DNA of 35,865 nucleotides from CAZZBK01 sp964652155. Its GTDB lineage: Bacteria > Planctomycetota > Planctomycetia > Pirellulales > PNKZ01. A model generated the notes under the pieces. The model saw only the letters and a program-made list of their open reading frames with translations. It had not been told where the DNA came from and did no database searches. The position numbers were made by a program, and so were the translations under genes. Below are positions 7,101 through 16,170 of this stretch, in pieces (the first letter of the stretch is position 1; every line of letters begins with the position of its first letter). The stretch is from assembly GCA_964652155.1 (NCBI GenBank), contig CAZZBK010000048.1, positions 1-35,865 of the forward strand. Reading direction: 5' to 3'.

Positions 7101-9176
7101 CTATCGTGTCATCGCGCCCTGGGCGGGAAACGCGCTCACGGGCGTGAAGCCGGTCATGGGGGGCGGAGCGAGTGTCGGCTGAGCTGCTGGCGACGGCCCG
7201 GTTGGGCCGGGTGTCGACGGCGGCTGGCTGCCATCGACAAACTCGGCGTAGTCGCTGAGCAGCGCCCCGCGCGCATAGTTCCAGTGGGTCAGCGCCTGCT
7301 GAAACGTCAGCAGCGCGGCGGTCTCGTAGTTTAGCGCGGCGTGGTATCGGTTCACCGCGTCGAGCTGTTCGAGCATCGTGGCTCGGCGGTCCTCGTAGAG
7401 CGCGCGCCGGGCGTCGAGTTGCACCTCGGCGGCTTCGCGTCGTTTGCGGGTCGCTTCCATCAAGCGCTGCGCGTCGATCACATTCTGATACGCGGCGTCG
7501 AGTTCGTAACGGATGCGATGCTCCAGTTCGCGCAGCTTGGCCTGCTCACGAGCGAGCGCCAACGCCGCGCGCTGCGCCGCCGCTTGCTCGATCGGTTGGC
7601 CAAGTTGCCGCCGATACACGAGCCCGGCCGTCCAGGTGTTGAATCGGCCGCTGCCGAACGAATCGAACGCCTGGTCCAAGCGGTCGTCGAGCCCCAGCCG
7701 GGAATGATCCACGCGAACCGACAGGTCGTGCTGCAAGCCGTTGTTTGAGCGGGCCAGATCGACCTCCGCCGCCTCGATGAACTTGCGTTGCGCGCCGAGG
7801 TCCGGCCGCTGCATGGCCTGTTGCACCGCGGCGCCAAAATCAATCTGCACCTGTTCCAAGGGCTTGATCTGTAGCGTGCTGAGCGGTCGATGGTCGCCGG
7901 GGTGCAGTCCGAGCAGTCGCCGCAACTCGCGTTCGGTTGCCGCGAGACGGTTTTGGGCGTCGATTAGCGCCGCGCGATAATCTTCGTACTGCTCTTGGCT
8001 CTGCGCCAAATCCGGAATCGAGCCGATGCCGATCCGCAAGCGTTCTTGCTGCCGCTCGACGATCTCGGCGGCCGTGCGGACGGTCCGTTCGCGGTTGGCC
8101 ACTTCGCGGCGCGTGGCGTAAGCGCTCCAGTAGGCCAGGTCGACGTCACGAATGATCTGGTTCACCTGGGCCTGAAACGCGAGGCTCGATTGTTCTTGGT
8201 TGGCCTGCGCGATGCGGATGGGAGCCATCGTCGCCACGGGGCCCCGGTTGCGAAACAACGGCTGTTCGAAGGCGAAATTCAAGCTCGCCTGCCAAGCCGG
8301 GTTAAAGATGACAAAGTTGCCTAATGGGTCGAGGTTCGAGTAGTTCGTTCCCATCCCCACCTCGGCGCGTCCGCCCGTGACAAATCCTTTTTCGACATAG
8401 ACCTGGTTTGGGCCGTTGAGCGGTCCCCAACTGTCGGTCTTGAGCGTGTCGCTGGTGCTGCCAAACGACTGGATCTGCGTCGAGACCTGTTGGAATGAAG
8501 TCCCCATGCCGCTCCGAACACCGACGGCCGGATTGAACACCCCCGCCGCGCCGTCGACGATTGCGCCGTTGATGCGTGGCGCGAACCCGAGCACCGCGAT
8601 CTCGCGATTGTTGGCCAGCGCGAGCAACCGCACGTCGGCCAGCGTGAGTCCATCGGGCACCAGCGGGGCCGTCGGGGGCCAGCCGTTCGACAGTCCGAAT
8701 GGGTTGGGCGATCCGACCTGTGGCGCAGGGGGCATCATGGGCCCAGGCTCGATGCGCGGCGGCTGGCCGACCTGAGGCGGTGGTTGCGGCGGGCCTTTGA
8801 TCGCCGGCCAAGCGGGCACGTAAGGCGCCGCAGGTGGCGCGACCGACCGGGGTGCAGCCGAGGGGGGCATGTGCGGCGGCGCGTCGCTGGGGGATTGAGG
8901 CTCGACACTCCCCGGCGGCACCGGGAGCGGCTTGGGCGCGTCGCTCGGCGGCTCGGGTGCCGAGGCGACTCGGGCCCTCGGCAGCCGTTCGGGCCGATTC
9001 GCCATCAGCGGTGTTGCGACCGGCAGCCGTTCGAGGCGCGGAGCAATCGCCTCGACCACTCCCAGCATCGTCGCCACGGGCTTGGGGGGCTCGTCGGCCG
9101 GGGCCCCGTCGGCGCAGAGCATCAGCGCCGTGATCCCCAGCAGGGCGCGTCGATGCTGCGAGGTCCAGTGCGACAT
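7101..9176 (-). CDS. TolC-family outer-membrane efflux protein
   Basis: This 691-residue protein has an N-terminal signal-like segment (about 8-27). A long Pro-rich, presumably disordered region follows (about 75-178). The outer-membrane efflux (OEP) fold covers about residues 185-645, in two related halves with long Ala/Gln/Glu/Arg helices and the usual beta-strand stretches. The C-terminus (about 650-691) is again Pro-rich. Ordinary TolC proteins are about 450-500 residues, so the extra length is the N-terminal tail. It would form the outer-membrane channel of a type I or RND-like export system, yet no inner-membrane pump or adaptor gene adjoins it. It is divergent from the exopolysaccharide locus (265-bp gap), so a role in polysaccharide export is possible but unproven. 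No strong Shine-Dalgarno is visible before the ATG. Confidence 0.85.
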   Translation of the reverse strand: MSHWTSQHRRALLGITALMLCADGAPADEPPKPVATMLGVVEAIAPRLERLPVATPLMANRPERLPRARVASAPEPPSDAPKPLPVPPGSVEPQSPSDAPPHMPPSAAPRSVAPPAAPYVPAWPAIKGPPQPPPQVGQPPRIEPGPMMPPAPQVGSPNPFGLSNGWPPTAPLVPDGLTLADVRLLALANNREIAVLGFAPRINGAIVDGAAGVFNPAVGVRSGMGTSFQQVSTQIQSFGSTSDTLKTDSWGPLNGPNQVYVEKGFVTGGRAEVGMGTNYSNLDPLGNFVIFNPAWQASLNFAFEQPLFRNRGPVATMAPIRIAQANQEQSSLAFQAQVNQIIRDVDLAYWSAYATRREVANRERTVRTAAEIVERQQERLRIGIGSIPDLAQSQEQYEDYRAALIDAQNRLAATERELRRLLGLHPGDHRPLSTLQIKPLEQVQIDFGAAVQQAMQRPDLGAQRKFIEAAEVDLARSNNGLQHDLSVRVDHSRLGLDDRLDQAFDSFGSGRFNTWTAGLVYRRQLGQPIEQAAAQRAALALAREQAKLRELEHRIRYELDAAYQNVIDAQRLMEATRKRREAAEVQLDARRALYEDRRATMLEQLDAVNRYHAALNYETAALLTFQQALTHWNYARGALLSDYAEFVDGSQPPSTPGPTGPSPAAQPTLAPPPMTGFTPVSAFPAQGAMTR

Positions 9177-9441
9177 GCGGCAACGGTCAGTTGAAACGAG
9201 GATAGCGATACTCGGCTGTCATCCGATTTCATCGGCGGTAGCGGTGGCATCGATCAAACCAGAAGTGCCGGCGACCGACGGCGCGGCTCGTTTTGTCGAC
9301 GGTGGTAACGGTTGTAGCGGCTCTGCGGGTGCTAGCTCCGCGCCGTGTTTCCTGCCAGCTTACCTGGCGAGCATGACCTAACTTTGTAGGACTAGCATTG
9401 TTGTTTCGCCCGATCGACGCCCCTTAGCGGGGCTGCCGCCC

Positions 9442-10872
9442 ATGTTCTATCTGCTGCTCCTGGTCATCACGGCACTGCTTACGACAGTCACTTACGTGAC
9501 GGGGTCGCGTCGTGCGCTATTGTTGGCCGTGGCCATTTGCGTGGTCGTGCCCAACTGGTTGCTGCGCGACGTGGGGGCGTTGGTGCTCGACTTGCGGGTC
9601 GCGACTGGGCTCATCGCCTTGCTCTGCTTGCTGTTCGACGCGCGCCATCGCTGGCAATATCAATTCGTGGTGGCCGATGCCCTGGCCATCCTGTTGACGC
9701 TCTCCGCCATCACCTCGGAATCTCTCAACGACGGTGCCGCGCCCAGCAAGATGCTGGCGATCGCCTGTCAATGGCTGTTGCCCTATGCGTTGGGACGCTT
9801 CGCGCTCGTCGACACGCGCGGCCTGTACGATCTGAACTCCAGTCTGGCGGCCACCGGCGCGATGCTCGGCCTGTACGCCGCCATCGAAGCCGTCACGCGC
9901 GTCAATGTCGCCCATTGGGTGGGCGGCTTTGGCGGCTCGCTGCAAGGGCTCACCGACATTCGCTGGGGCATGAAACGGGCCGAGGGCAACCTGACCCATC
10001 CGATCTTTTTTGGCCTGTCGATGGTGTTGCTCCTTCCCTGGGCGTTGAGCATGGCGCAGCGCGCGCGGCGCGGCGAGTCTGCGCAGCGCTGGAGATTGGC
10101 CCCGTGGCTCACCGCCTGCGGCGCGATCTTCTCGATGTCCCGCGGTCCGCAGTTGGCCCTGATCGCCACGTGGTTCAGTCTCGGCTGGTTTCGCGCGCGA
10201 GCGTGGCGCGGCGTGCTCGCCACCCTTGCCGTGGCCGCCGCCCTCACCGCCTACTCGACACTCGACCTGATCGTCAACGTGTTTCATGCCTGGTCGGGCG
10301 AAACAGCCCATGAGACCATCGACATCCACGGTCAGACCTACTCCTACTCGGGCACGCAACATCGGCTGCTGCAACTGATCGTCTATCAGGACGCGCTCGC
10401 GGCGGCCGGCTGGTTCGGCTACGGCAGCGCGCCACTCAGTCAATCGGTGACGGCCGTTCCGTTCGTGGAAGACCATTTACGACCCTTGTTCACCTCGATC
10501 GACAATCACTATCTGCACTTCACCTTGCAGAGCGGTTGGGTCGGAATCGGTTCGTTTGTCTGCCTGTCGCTCAGCGGCATCGTCTATCTTTTTCGCCGGG
10601 CGGGTTATGCGAGCACGGCCGACGAGACGCTTGCCGCCGCCCAATGCGGCGCGATCGCTTCCTGCCTGGGCATGCTGTTCACCGTTTGGTTCGCGGCCGA
10701 TTTTGGCTTTGTGTGGCTGCTCATGCTGGGGCTCATCGCCGGCGACCATGCCCTGCGGCTGGGGCATGCCACCGCCCAACTCGCCCGCCATCGAGCGACA
10801 CTCGCGCCGCGACGCCTCCGCTTCGCCGACAGGCCGCGCGCCGCCGACGCACTCATTACGCAACCATGCTGA
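9442..10872 (+). CDS. Wzy-like polysaccharide polymerase / O-antigen ligase-family protein
   Basis: This 476-residue integral membrane protein has about ten to eleven hydrophobic segments. It shows the marks of the Wzy_C/O-antigen ligase family: a cytoplasm-side S-M-S-R-G motif starting at residue 231, a long periplasmic loop after it (about 280-360), and an N-H-Y-L-H-F motif followed by G-W-V-G near residue 360. Members join polysaccharide repeat units or transfer them to an acceptor at the periplasmic face of the inner membrane. Here it heads a same-strand run with a Wzz protein (14-bp gap) and four glycosyltransferases, so polymerase is likelier than ligase. The basic C-terminal tail (about 440-476) is cytoplasmic and poorly conserved. 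Confidence 0.82.
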   Translation: MFYLLLLVITALLTTVTYVTGSRRALLLAVAICVVVPNWLLRDVGALVLDLRVATGLIALLCLLFDARHRWQYQFVVADALAILLTLSAITSESLNDGAAPSKMLAIACQWLLPYALGRFALVDTRGLYDLNSSLAATGAMLGLYAAIEAVTRVNVAHWVGGFGGSLQGLTDIRWGMKRAEGNLTHPIFFGLSMVLLLPWALSMAQRARRGESAQRWRLAPWLTACGAIFSMSRGPQLALIATWFSLGWFRARAWRGVLATLAVAAALTAYSTLDLIVNVFHAWSGETAHETIDIHGQTYSYSGTQHRLLQLIVYQDALAAAGWFGYGSAPLSQSVTAVPFVEDHLRPLFTSIDNHYLHFTLQSGWVGIGSFVCLSLSGIVYLFRRAGYASTADETLAAAQCGAIASCLGMLFTVWFAADFGFVWLLMLGLIAGDHALRLGHATAQLARHRATLAPRRLRFADRPRAADALITQPC

Positions 10873-10885
10873 CAAGGGACGCTCC

Positions 10886-13009
10886 ATGACTGATCACTCG
10901 CCGACCACGCACGTTCAGCCACCCAACCTGTTGGGCAATCCGCTGCTTCGCTTCATGCAGCGTCGCTGGCGGTATTTGGCCATCGTGCTCGTCGCCTCGG
11001 CGGGCTTGGCCTTTCTCTGGAGCAAGGATCGCGAGACGACCGTCTGGACGTTCACGAGCAGCTTGCTCTATCGACCCAATCACGTCGGCGCACCCCACTA
11101 CCAGTCCCCCGACGTGCATACCATTGTCAGTCTGCTCAAGAATGGCGAGACGTTGCGGGCCCTCAACAAGACATTCGACCCACCGCTGCCGCTCAAGACG
11201 CTCGCCAACTCGATTCGCACCGAGATCCCGATGGGCTCGACGGTCATCAACGTCAAAATGGAAGGCAATCACCCGCAACGAACCGAGTCGTTGCTCAACG
11301 GTTTGCTCACGACGTTTATCGAGCGCGTGCAGGCCTCGCGCAAGCAGGCCATGCAAGAAATCGTCGCCGATTTGCGGCGGCAATTGGCTCGGCATGAACA
11401 AGAGCTGGCCGCGGCCAAGCTGGCCCAGCACGACTTCGTGCAGCGCGAGGGTATTATCGACGTCGATCGAGAAATCGACCGCCTGCGTCAAGAACTCGCG
11501 GCGCTCGAGTTGCAAGCCGAGCCCGATCGAGCCATCGTCCCCGCCATCGTCGACGATGGCAGTGCCTTGAAGCGACAACTGCTGCGCGAACTGATCAACG
11601 ACGAGAAAGAGGCCATCCAGGCCAAAAGCCAACTGGAGCTCAAACGCGCCGAGCTGGAACGGGTCAAATCGCTTCACCAGCGACGCTATGTCAGCGATGC
11701 CGAGTTGCAACGGGTGGAAACCGAACTCAACGCGCTCAGCGCCATCGAAAGCGGCGTCGTGCAGCGCCATCGCGAACGTCTCACCAAGCTCAACGAGGCC
11801 AATCTGGAACAACAGCCCGTAGCCGCCGTGCCGGGCGAAGGACAGGCAGCAAACCGCAAACGAATCGCCGAGATGATCGCCGAGCGGAGCGTGAAAATCG
11901 CGCGGCTGACCGCCGTCCGCGAGCAGGCGGCCGATCAGGCCTCCCGCGTGCAGTCGGCACTGAACGAAACTCAGCGCGTCTCGGCGACGCTGGCCAATTT
12001 CGAGCAGTTGCGCGACATTGCCACGTCCGACTTGACGATCGTGCAGGCGGCCACCCCCGATTTCGACCCCACGCGCAGCAACGCTAAAAAGCTGTTCGTG
12101 CTCGCCCTGGCCTCGCTCGCCGCGGTGATGACGCTGCCGCTGGTGGCCTTCGACTGGGTGACCCTGAGGCAAGCGTCGAGCGTTATCTGGTCCGAACGTT
12201 TTGGCATTCCCTTGCTCGCCCGGGGTTTGCTCCCCTTGAAAAGCAAAGCTAGCGTACCTCGCGCAACCACGTACCGTGACAGTCTCCGCCGCTTGGCGCT
12301 CCGTGTGCAGCAGTCGGCCAGTGCCCAGGGCGCTGTCGTGCTGTGGTCGAGTTTCAATCCGCGAAAACTCCCGGTCGAGACGCTGCTGAGCGTGGCCGAT
12401 TGCCTGGCACAACGCGGCGAACGGGTCGTGATTGTCGATACGAACGAGGATCCCGAGATGGCCCGCGTCTTGCGTTCGCAGGTCGTCGAGCGCCAGCCGC
12501 TTGAGGTGCCCTGCTCACAGCTTTCCGAGGTTGAGCCATCGCAATTTGAGTCCACCCGTATTGCATCATCCGACGGCGGAGTCGCCGTCGCGGTCGAACG
12601 ACAGGTATTGGGTGCCGTCAAGCCCGCCCAGGTCGAGCCGCACGCGCCTCTGGCCTTATACGGGCTCTCCGACTACATCGCCCTGCCCTGGTGCGCGGTC
12701 GACTCGGTCGTGCATCCCACGGCGGTCGCCGGGGTCGAGGTGCTCCCGCAAGGGACGGGTCCGTTGCCTCACGAAAGCCTGGCCCACCGTCGCATGCACG
12801 ACCTGATCGGCAAGCTGCGTGAGCGTTGCTCGGTCGTCCTGGTCGCTGGGCCCAATGCGGCACACAGCGTCGATCAACAAGTGCTGGCCTCGTATTGCGA
12901 CGCCGTCGTGGTGTGCCTGCCCGGCGGCGTTCGACCCGGCCTGGTTGGCGAGGCAGCCTTGCAAGAATTGATGGAACTCAATGCCCCGCTGTTGGGATTG
13001 GTCGATTGA
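10886..13009 (+). CDS. Wzz/GumC chain-length protein fused to a degenerate BY-kinase-like domain
   Basis: This 707-residue protein starts at ATG 10886, preceded by AAGGG; a longer open frame back to 10556 only overlaps the upstream gene. A transmembrane segment at about 32-48 opens a Wzz domain. A long coiled-coil-rich periplasmic region follows (about 150-400), then a P-rich site and a second transmembrane segment (about 408-432). The cytoplasmic part (about 465-707) aligns by pattern with bacterial tyrosine autokinases (BY-kinases). The Walker A loop reads WSSFNPRKLPVE (from W487) instead of carrying GEGKS/T. The A' motif keeps its Asp (D518 in VIVDTNED). The Walker B region is VVLVAGPN, without the usual Asp. 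No Tyr cluster closes the C-terminus. It probably sets polysaccharide chain length as a pseudokinase. Confidence 0.82.
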   Translation: MTDHSPTTHVQPPNLLGNPLLRFMQRRWRYLAIVLVASAGLAFLWSKDRETTVWTFTSSLLYRPNHVGAPHYQSPDVHTIVSLLKNGETLRALNKTFDPPLPLKTLANSIRTEIPMGSTVINVKMEGNHPQRTESLLNGLLTTFIERVQASRKQAMQEIVADLRRQLARHEQELAAAKLAQHDFVQREGIIDVDREIDRLRQELAALELQAEPDRAIVPAIVDDGSALKRQLLRELINDEKEAIQAKSQLELKRAELERVKSLHQRRYVSDAELQRVETELNALSAIESGVVQRHRERLTKLNEANLEQQPVAAVPGEGQAANRKRIAEMIAERSVKIARLTAVREQAADQASRVQSALNETQRVSATLANFEQLRDIATSDLTIVQAATPDFDPTRSNAKKLFVLALASLAAVMTLPLVAFDWVTLRQASSVIWSERFGIPLLARGLLPLKSKASVPRATTYRDSLRRLALRVQQSASAQGAVVLWSSFNPRKLPVETLLSVADCLAQRGERVVIVDTNEDPEMARVLRSQVVERQPLEVPCSQLSEVEPSQFESTRIASSDGGVAVAVERQVLGAVKPAQVEPHAPLALYGLSDYIALPWCAVDSVVHPTAVAGVEVLPQGTGPLPHESLAHRRMHDLIGKLRERCSVVLVAGPNAAHSVDQQVLASYCDAVVVCLPGGVRPGLVGEAALQELMELNAPLLGLVD

Positions 13010-13037
13010 CTCGACGAGGGGACGAAGGAAACACCAC

Positions 13038-14219
13038 ATGTACTGGTTGCTGATTGCAGGCTTGATCGTGCTCGCAGCGCCCATCGCCACGCTGACGCTG
13101 GAGTGCTGCGCCGCGTTGCTGGGCGAGCGGCGTCGCGCCGCCGCGGCGCCGGGCGACCGGCCGCGCGTCGACGTGTTGATCCCGGCCCATAACGAAGCGG
13201 CGGTCATCGCAGCCACGCTGCTATCGGTGCGGCAACAAATGCGTGACGGCGACCGCTTGTGTGTCGTGGCCGACAATTGCACCGATCGCACGGCTGAGCT
13301 GGCCAAGCACGGTGGGGCACTCGTGGCCGAGCGGTTCAACGAGGTCCAACGAGGCAAGGGGTATGCGCTCGAACACGGCTTGCAGCACCTCGCCGAGGGG
13401 CATGCCGACATCGTCGTCGTCATCGACGCCGATTGCAAGCTGCTCGACGGCGCACTCGATCGGCTCGTCGAGCAGTGCGCGGCCACCAAGCGTCCGGTGC
13501 AGGCGATCTATCACATGTGGTCGCCGCCCAACAGTCCGCTTCGCGAGATCATCTCGCAAATCGCCGTGCTGGTCAAAAACCAGGTGCGGCTTCGGGGCGT
13601 CGATCGGTTGGGTGGCCCGTGCCTGCTCATGGGGTCGGGCATGGCGTTCCCCTGGCAGCTCATGCGATCGGTGCCGATCGGCAGCGGCAACATCGTCGAG
13701 GACATGCAACTTGCGTTCGACCTGCTGCTCGCCGGCGCACCCACGAGCTTGTGCCCCGAGGCGGTCGTCACCGCGCCGCTCCCCAACTCGTCGCGCGCCG
13801 CCCGCTCGCAACGGACCCGCTGGGAGCACGGTCATTTGCAAACGCTGCTCCACTGGGTGCCACGGCTCTTGCTCGGCGGACTCAAGCAACGGCGACCGAG
13901 TTTGTGGTTCGCCGCGGCCGATCTGGCCATTCCACCCATCTCGCTGCTCATGCTCGGCTGGCTCGCGCTGTTCATGTTCTGCCTCGGGTATGGGGCGCTC
14001 CGTGGTGCATGGGCTCCGACGCAATGGGCCTTGCTGCAAGGCTGCGCCCTGGGGACGAGCATCGTGTGGGTCGTGGCCAAGTTCGGGCAAGCCGGCGACC
14101 TGCGCGCGCTGTTCATCGCCCTGCCCGGCTATGCCCTCGGCAAGCTCCCCATCTATTTCAAGTTTATGGTCTCGCCGCAACGTACTTGGCTTCGTACTGA
14201 AAGAGACGTCGTAACATGA
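13038..14219 (+). CDS. Membrane GT2 glycosyltransferase (cellulose/hyaluronan synthase-like)
   Basis: This 393-residue protein starts at ATG 13038 behind AAGGA. An N-terminal hydrophobic anchor (about 2-25) precedes a GT-A catalytic domain. The domain has PAHNE near residue 55, VADNCTD near 80, the metal-binding D130-A-D132, E221-D222 (catalytic base region) and Q258-R-T-R-W262. The last motif is characteristic of processive or membrane GT2 enzymes. Two or three transmembrane helices close the protein (about 290-385). It would transfer a sugar from a nucleotide donor on the cytoplasmic face of the inner membrane. Its stop codon overlaps the next start by ATGA, so translation of the two is coupled. 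Confidence 0.87.
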   Translation: MYWLLIAGLIVLAAPIATLTLECCAALLGERRRAAAAPGDRPRVDVLIPAHNEAAVIAATLLSVRQQMRDGDRLCVVADNCTDRTAELAKHGGALVAERFNEVQRGKGYALEHGLQHLAEGHADIVVVIDADCKLLDGALDRLVEQCAATKRPVQAIYHMWSPPNSPLREIISQIAVLVKNQVRLRGVDRLGGPCLLMGSGMAFPWQLMRSVPIGSGNIVEDMQLAFDLLLAGAPTSLCPEAVVTAPLPNSSRAARSQRTRWEHGHLQTLLHWVPRLLLGGLKQRRPSLWFAAADLAIPPISLLMLGWLALFMFCLGYGALRGAWAPTQWALLQGCALGTSIVWVVAKFGQAGDLRALFIALPGYALGKLPIYFKFMVSPQRTWLRTERDVVT

Positions 14220-15178
14220 GTGTGTTGATTGTCGTTTTGAACTACCGCACGCCGCGCATGACGCTCGAGTGTTTAGAGTCACTCGCGGCACCACACGGTC
14301 GGCCAGCCAACGCGCGCGTCGTGATCACCGACAACGCCTCGGGCGACGACTCGGTTGCGCAACTGACCGCGGCGATCGACGAGCGGGGCTGGAGCGACTG
14401 GGCCCGCGTCATGCCCCTGCCGCGCAATGGCGGCTTCGCCTATGGCAACAACGCGGCGATTCGCGCGGCGCTCGAGAGCGACGACCCGCCGGAGTATGTG
14501 TGGCTGCTCAACAGCGACACGCTGGTGCGGAGCGGCGCGGGGGACACGCTCGTCGAGTACCTGGAGCGTCGCCCCAGCGTCGGCATGGTGGGAAGCCGGT
14601 TGGAATTTCCTGACGGCACCGCCCAGGGCTCGGTGTTTCGCTTCCCGTCGCTGCTCAGCGAACTGGACGAGGCATTGCACATCGGGCCCATCTCTCGGCT
14701 GCTCAAAAATCACGTCATCATGCGTCCCATTCCCGAGGAGGCGTGTGAGGCCGACTGGGTGGCCGGCGCGAGCTTGATGATTCGCCGCGAGGTGTTTGAC
14801 GCGATCGGCTTGCTCGATGAAGGCTATTTTCTCTATTACGAGGAGGTCGATTTCTGCTTGCGTGCCGCGCGGGCGAATTGGCCCTGCGCGTACGAACCGG
14901 CCAGCCACGTGGTACACCTGATCGGTCAGTCGACCGGCGTGACCAATGCCCAGGCGCTGCTGCGTCCGCGCCCGCAGTACTGGTTCGATTCGCGGCGTCG
15001 CTATTTCTTGCACCATCACGGAGCGCTGTTCACGGCCTTGCTCGACACGCTGTGGTCGGCCGGCTTTGCGCTCGGCCGCAGCTTGGCCTGGTTGCGTCAC
15101 AAACCGAGGCTCGACCCGCCCCGTCTGTGGCGCGACTACCTTCGCAATAGCGTCTGGATGCGAGGGTTCAGCTCATGA
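14216..15178 (+). CDS. GT2 glycosyltransferase, rhamnosyltransferase-like
   Basis: This 320-residue soluble GT-A glycosyltransferase resembles WbbL-type rhamnosyltransferases. The N-terminal strand VLIVVLNYRT leads into TDNAS. RNGGFAYGNN is the typical nucleotide-sugar loop. LN-S-D101 stands in for the DxD motif. The acceptor-side GYFLYYEEVDFCLR motif lies near residue 205. The start ATG overlaps the previous stop (ATGA), and its own stop overlaps the next start in the same way. It is a middle member of the exopolysaccharide operon. The sugar specificity cannot be read from sequence. Confidence 0.87.
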   Translation: MSVLIVVLNYRTPRMTLECLESLAAPHGRPANARVVITDNASGDDSVAQLTAAIDERGWSDWARVMPLPRNGGFAYGNNAAIRAALESDDPPEYVWLLNSDTLVRSGAGDTLVEYLERRPSVGMVGSRLEFPDGTAQGSVFRFPSLLSELDEALHIGPISRLLKNHVIMRPIPEEACEADWVAGASLMIRREVFDAIGLLDEGYFLYYEEVDFCLRAARANWPCAYEPASHVVHLIGQSTGVTNAQALLRPRPQYWFDSRRRYFLHHHGALFTALLDTLWSAGFALGRSLAWLRHKPRLDPPRLWRDYLRNSVWMRGFSS

Positions 15179-16170
15179 GCCGCGTTGGCGTGGTGGCCAT
15201 CGGCCGCAATGAAGGGGAGCGCCTCGTGCGCTGCTTGCAGTCGGTCATCGATGGCGAGCGGCTCGTCGTGTACGTCGACTCGGGCTCGACCGACGGGAGC
15301 GTCGAGCGGGCGCGGCAGTTGGGGGCCGAGGTCGTCGAGTTGCCGCGTGATGTCCCCTTCACGGCGGCTCGGGCGCGCAACGCGGGCTGCGAGCGGCTCT
15401 TGGAAATCTCGGCCAACGTCGAGTTCGTGCAGTTCGTCGACGGCGATTGCGAAGTGGTCGTCGGCTGGCTCGACTCGGCCGTGCGCGCCCTGGCCACGCA
15501 ACCGCAACTGGCCGTGGTCGCGGGGCGGCGGCGCGAACGGTACCCGCAGCAAACCATCTATAATCAACTCTGCGACATCGAATGGGACACCCCCTGCGGC
15601 GAGGCGCGGGAGTGCGGCGGCGACTGCCTGGCGCGCGTTTGCGCCTTGCGCGAGGTCGGCTGGTACGATCCGACACTGATCGCCGGCGAGGAACCCGAGT
15701 TGTGCGTGCGACTGCGCAAGAAAGGGTGGAAAATTCGCCGCCTGCAAGCCGAGATGACGCTGCACGACGCGGCGATCACCCGCTTTGGCCAATGGTGGCG
15801 ACGCACGGTCCGCGCGGGACACGCCTACGCCGAGGGCGCGGCCCTGCACGGTCGATCGCCCGAACGGCATTGGGTGCGCGAGAGCCGCAGCATTCGCTTC
15901 TGGGGCATCGCCGTCCCGCTCGTCGCCGTGCTGCTCGCCTGGCCGACGCAGTTCAAGAGCCTGCTGCTGCTCGCCGGCTACCCGCTGCTCGTGTTGCGTG
16001 TGTATCAAGGCTGCCGCCGCCGCGCGTTGCCCCCCGCCGTCGCCTGGCGTTACAGCCTCTTCACCGTGTTGGGAAAATTTCCGCAAGCGGTCGGGCAGTT
16101 GACGTATCTCGTCAATCGTCTGCGGCAACGCTCCAGCCGATTGATCGAATACAAAGGAGCCGCGACATGA
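15175..16170 (+). CDS. GT2 glycosyltransferase with C-terminal membrane anchor
   Basis: This 331-residue protein has a GT-A domain: GRNEGERL near residue 10, DSGSTDG near 36, F-T-A-A-R-A-R-N near 62, and the metal-binding D89-G-D91. E-E-P-E-L-C-x-R near residue 176 is the typical catalytic/acceptor segment. Two hydrophobic segments (about 242-275) suggest attachment to the inner membrane. ATGA overlaps at both ends place it in a translationally coupled set with the GT2 before and the GT4 after it. It is likely to add one sugar of the exopolysaccharide repeat unit. Confidence 0.86.
   Translation: MSRVGVVAIGRNEGERLVRCLQSVIDGERLVVYVDSGSTDGSVERARQLGAEVVELPRDVPFTAARARNAGCERLLEISANVEFVQFVDGDCEVVVGWLDSAVRALATQPQLAVVAGRRRERYPQQTIYNQLCDIEWDTPCGEARECGGDCLARVCALREVGWYDPTLIAGEEPELCVRLRKKGWKIRRLQAEMTLHDAAITRFGQWWRRTVRAGHAYAEGAALHGRSPERHWVRESRSIRFWGIAVPLVAVLLAWPTQFKSLLLLAGYPLLVLRVYQGCRRRALPPAVAWRYSLFTVLGKFPQAVGQLTYLVNRLRQRSSRLIEYKGAAT

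Noticed and set aside
9419..9433. GCCCC/GGGGC hairpin before the polymerase start
   Set aside because: A 5-bp stem in GC-rich DNA is expected by chance, with no supporting signal.
10556..10885. N-terminal extension of the Wzz protein
   Set aside because: It overlaps the polymerase gene in another frame and carries no Wzz features. ATG 10886 has AAGGG upstream.
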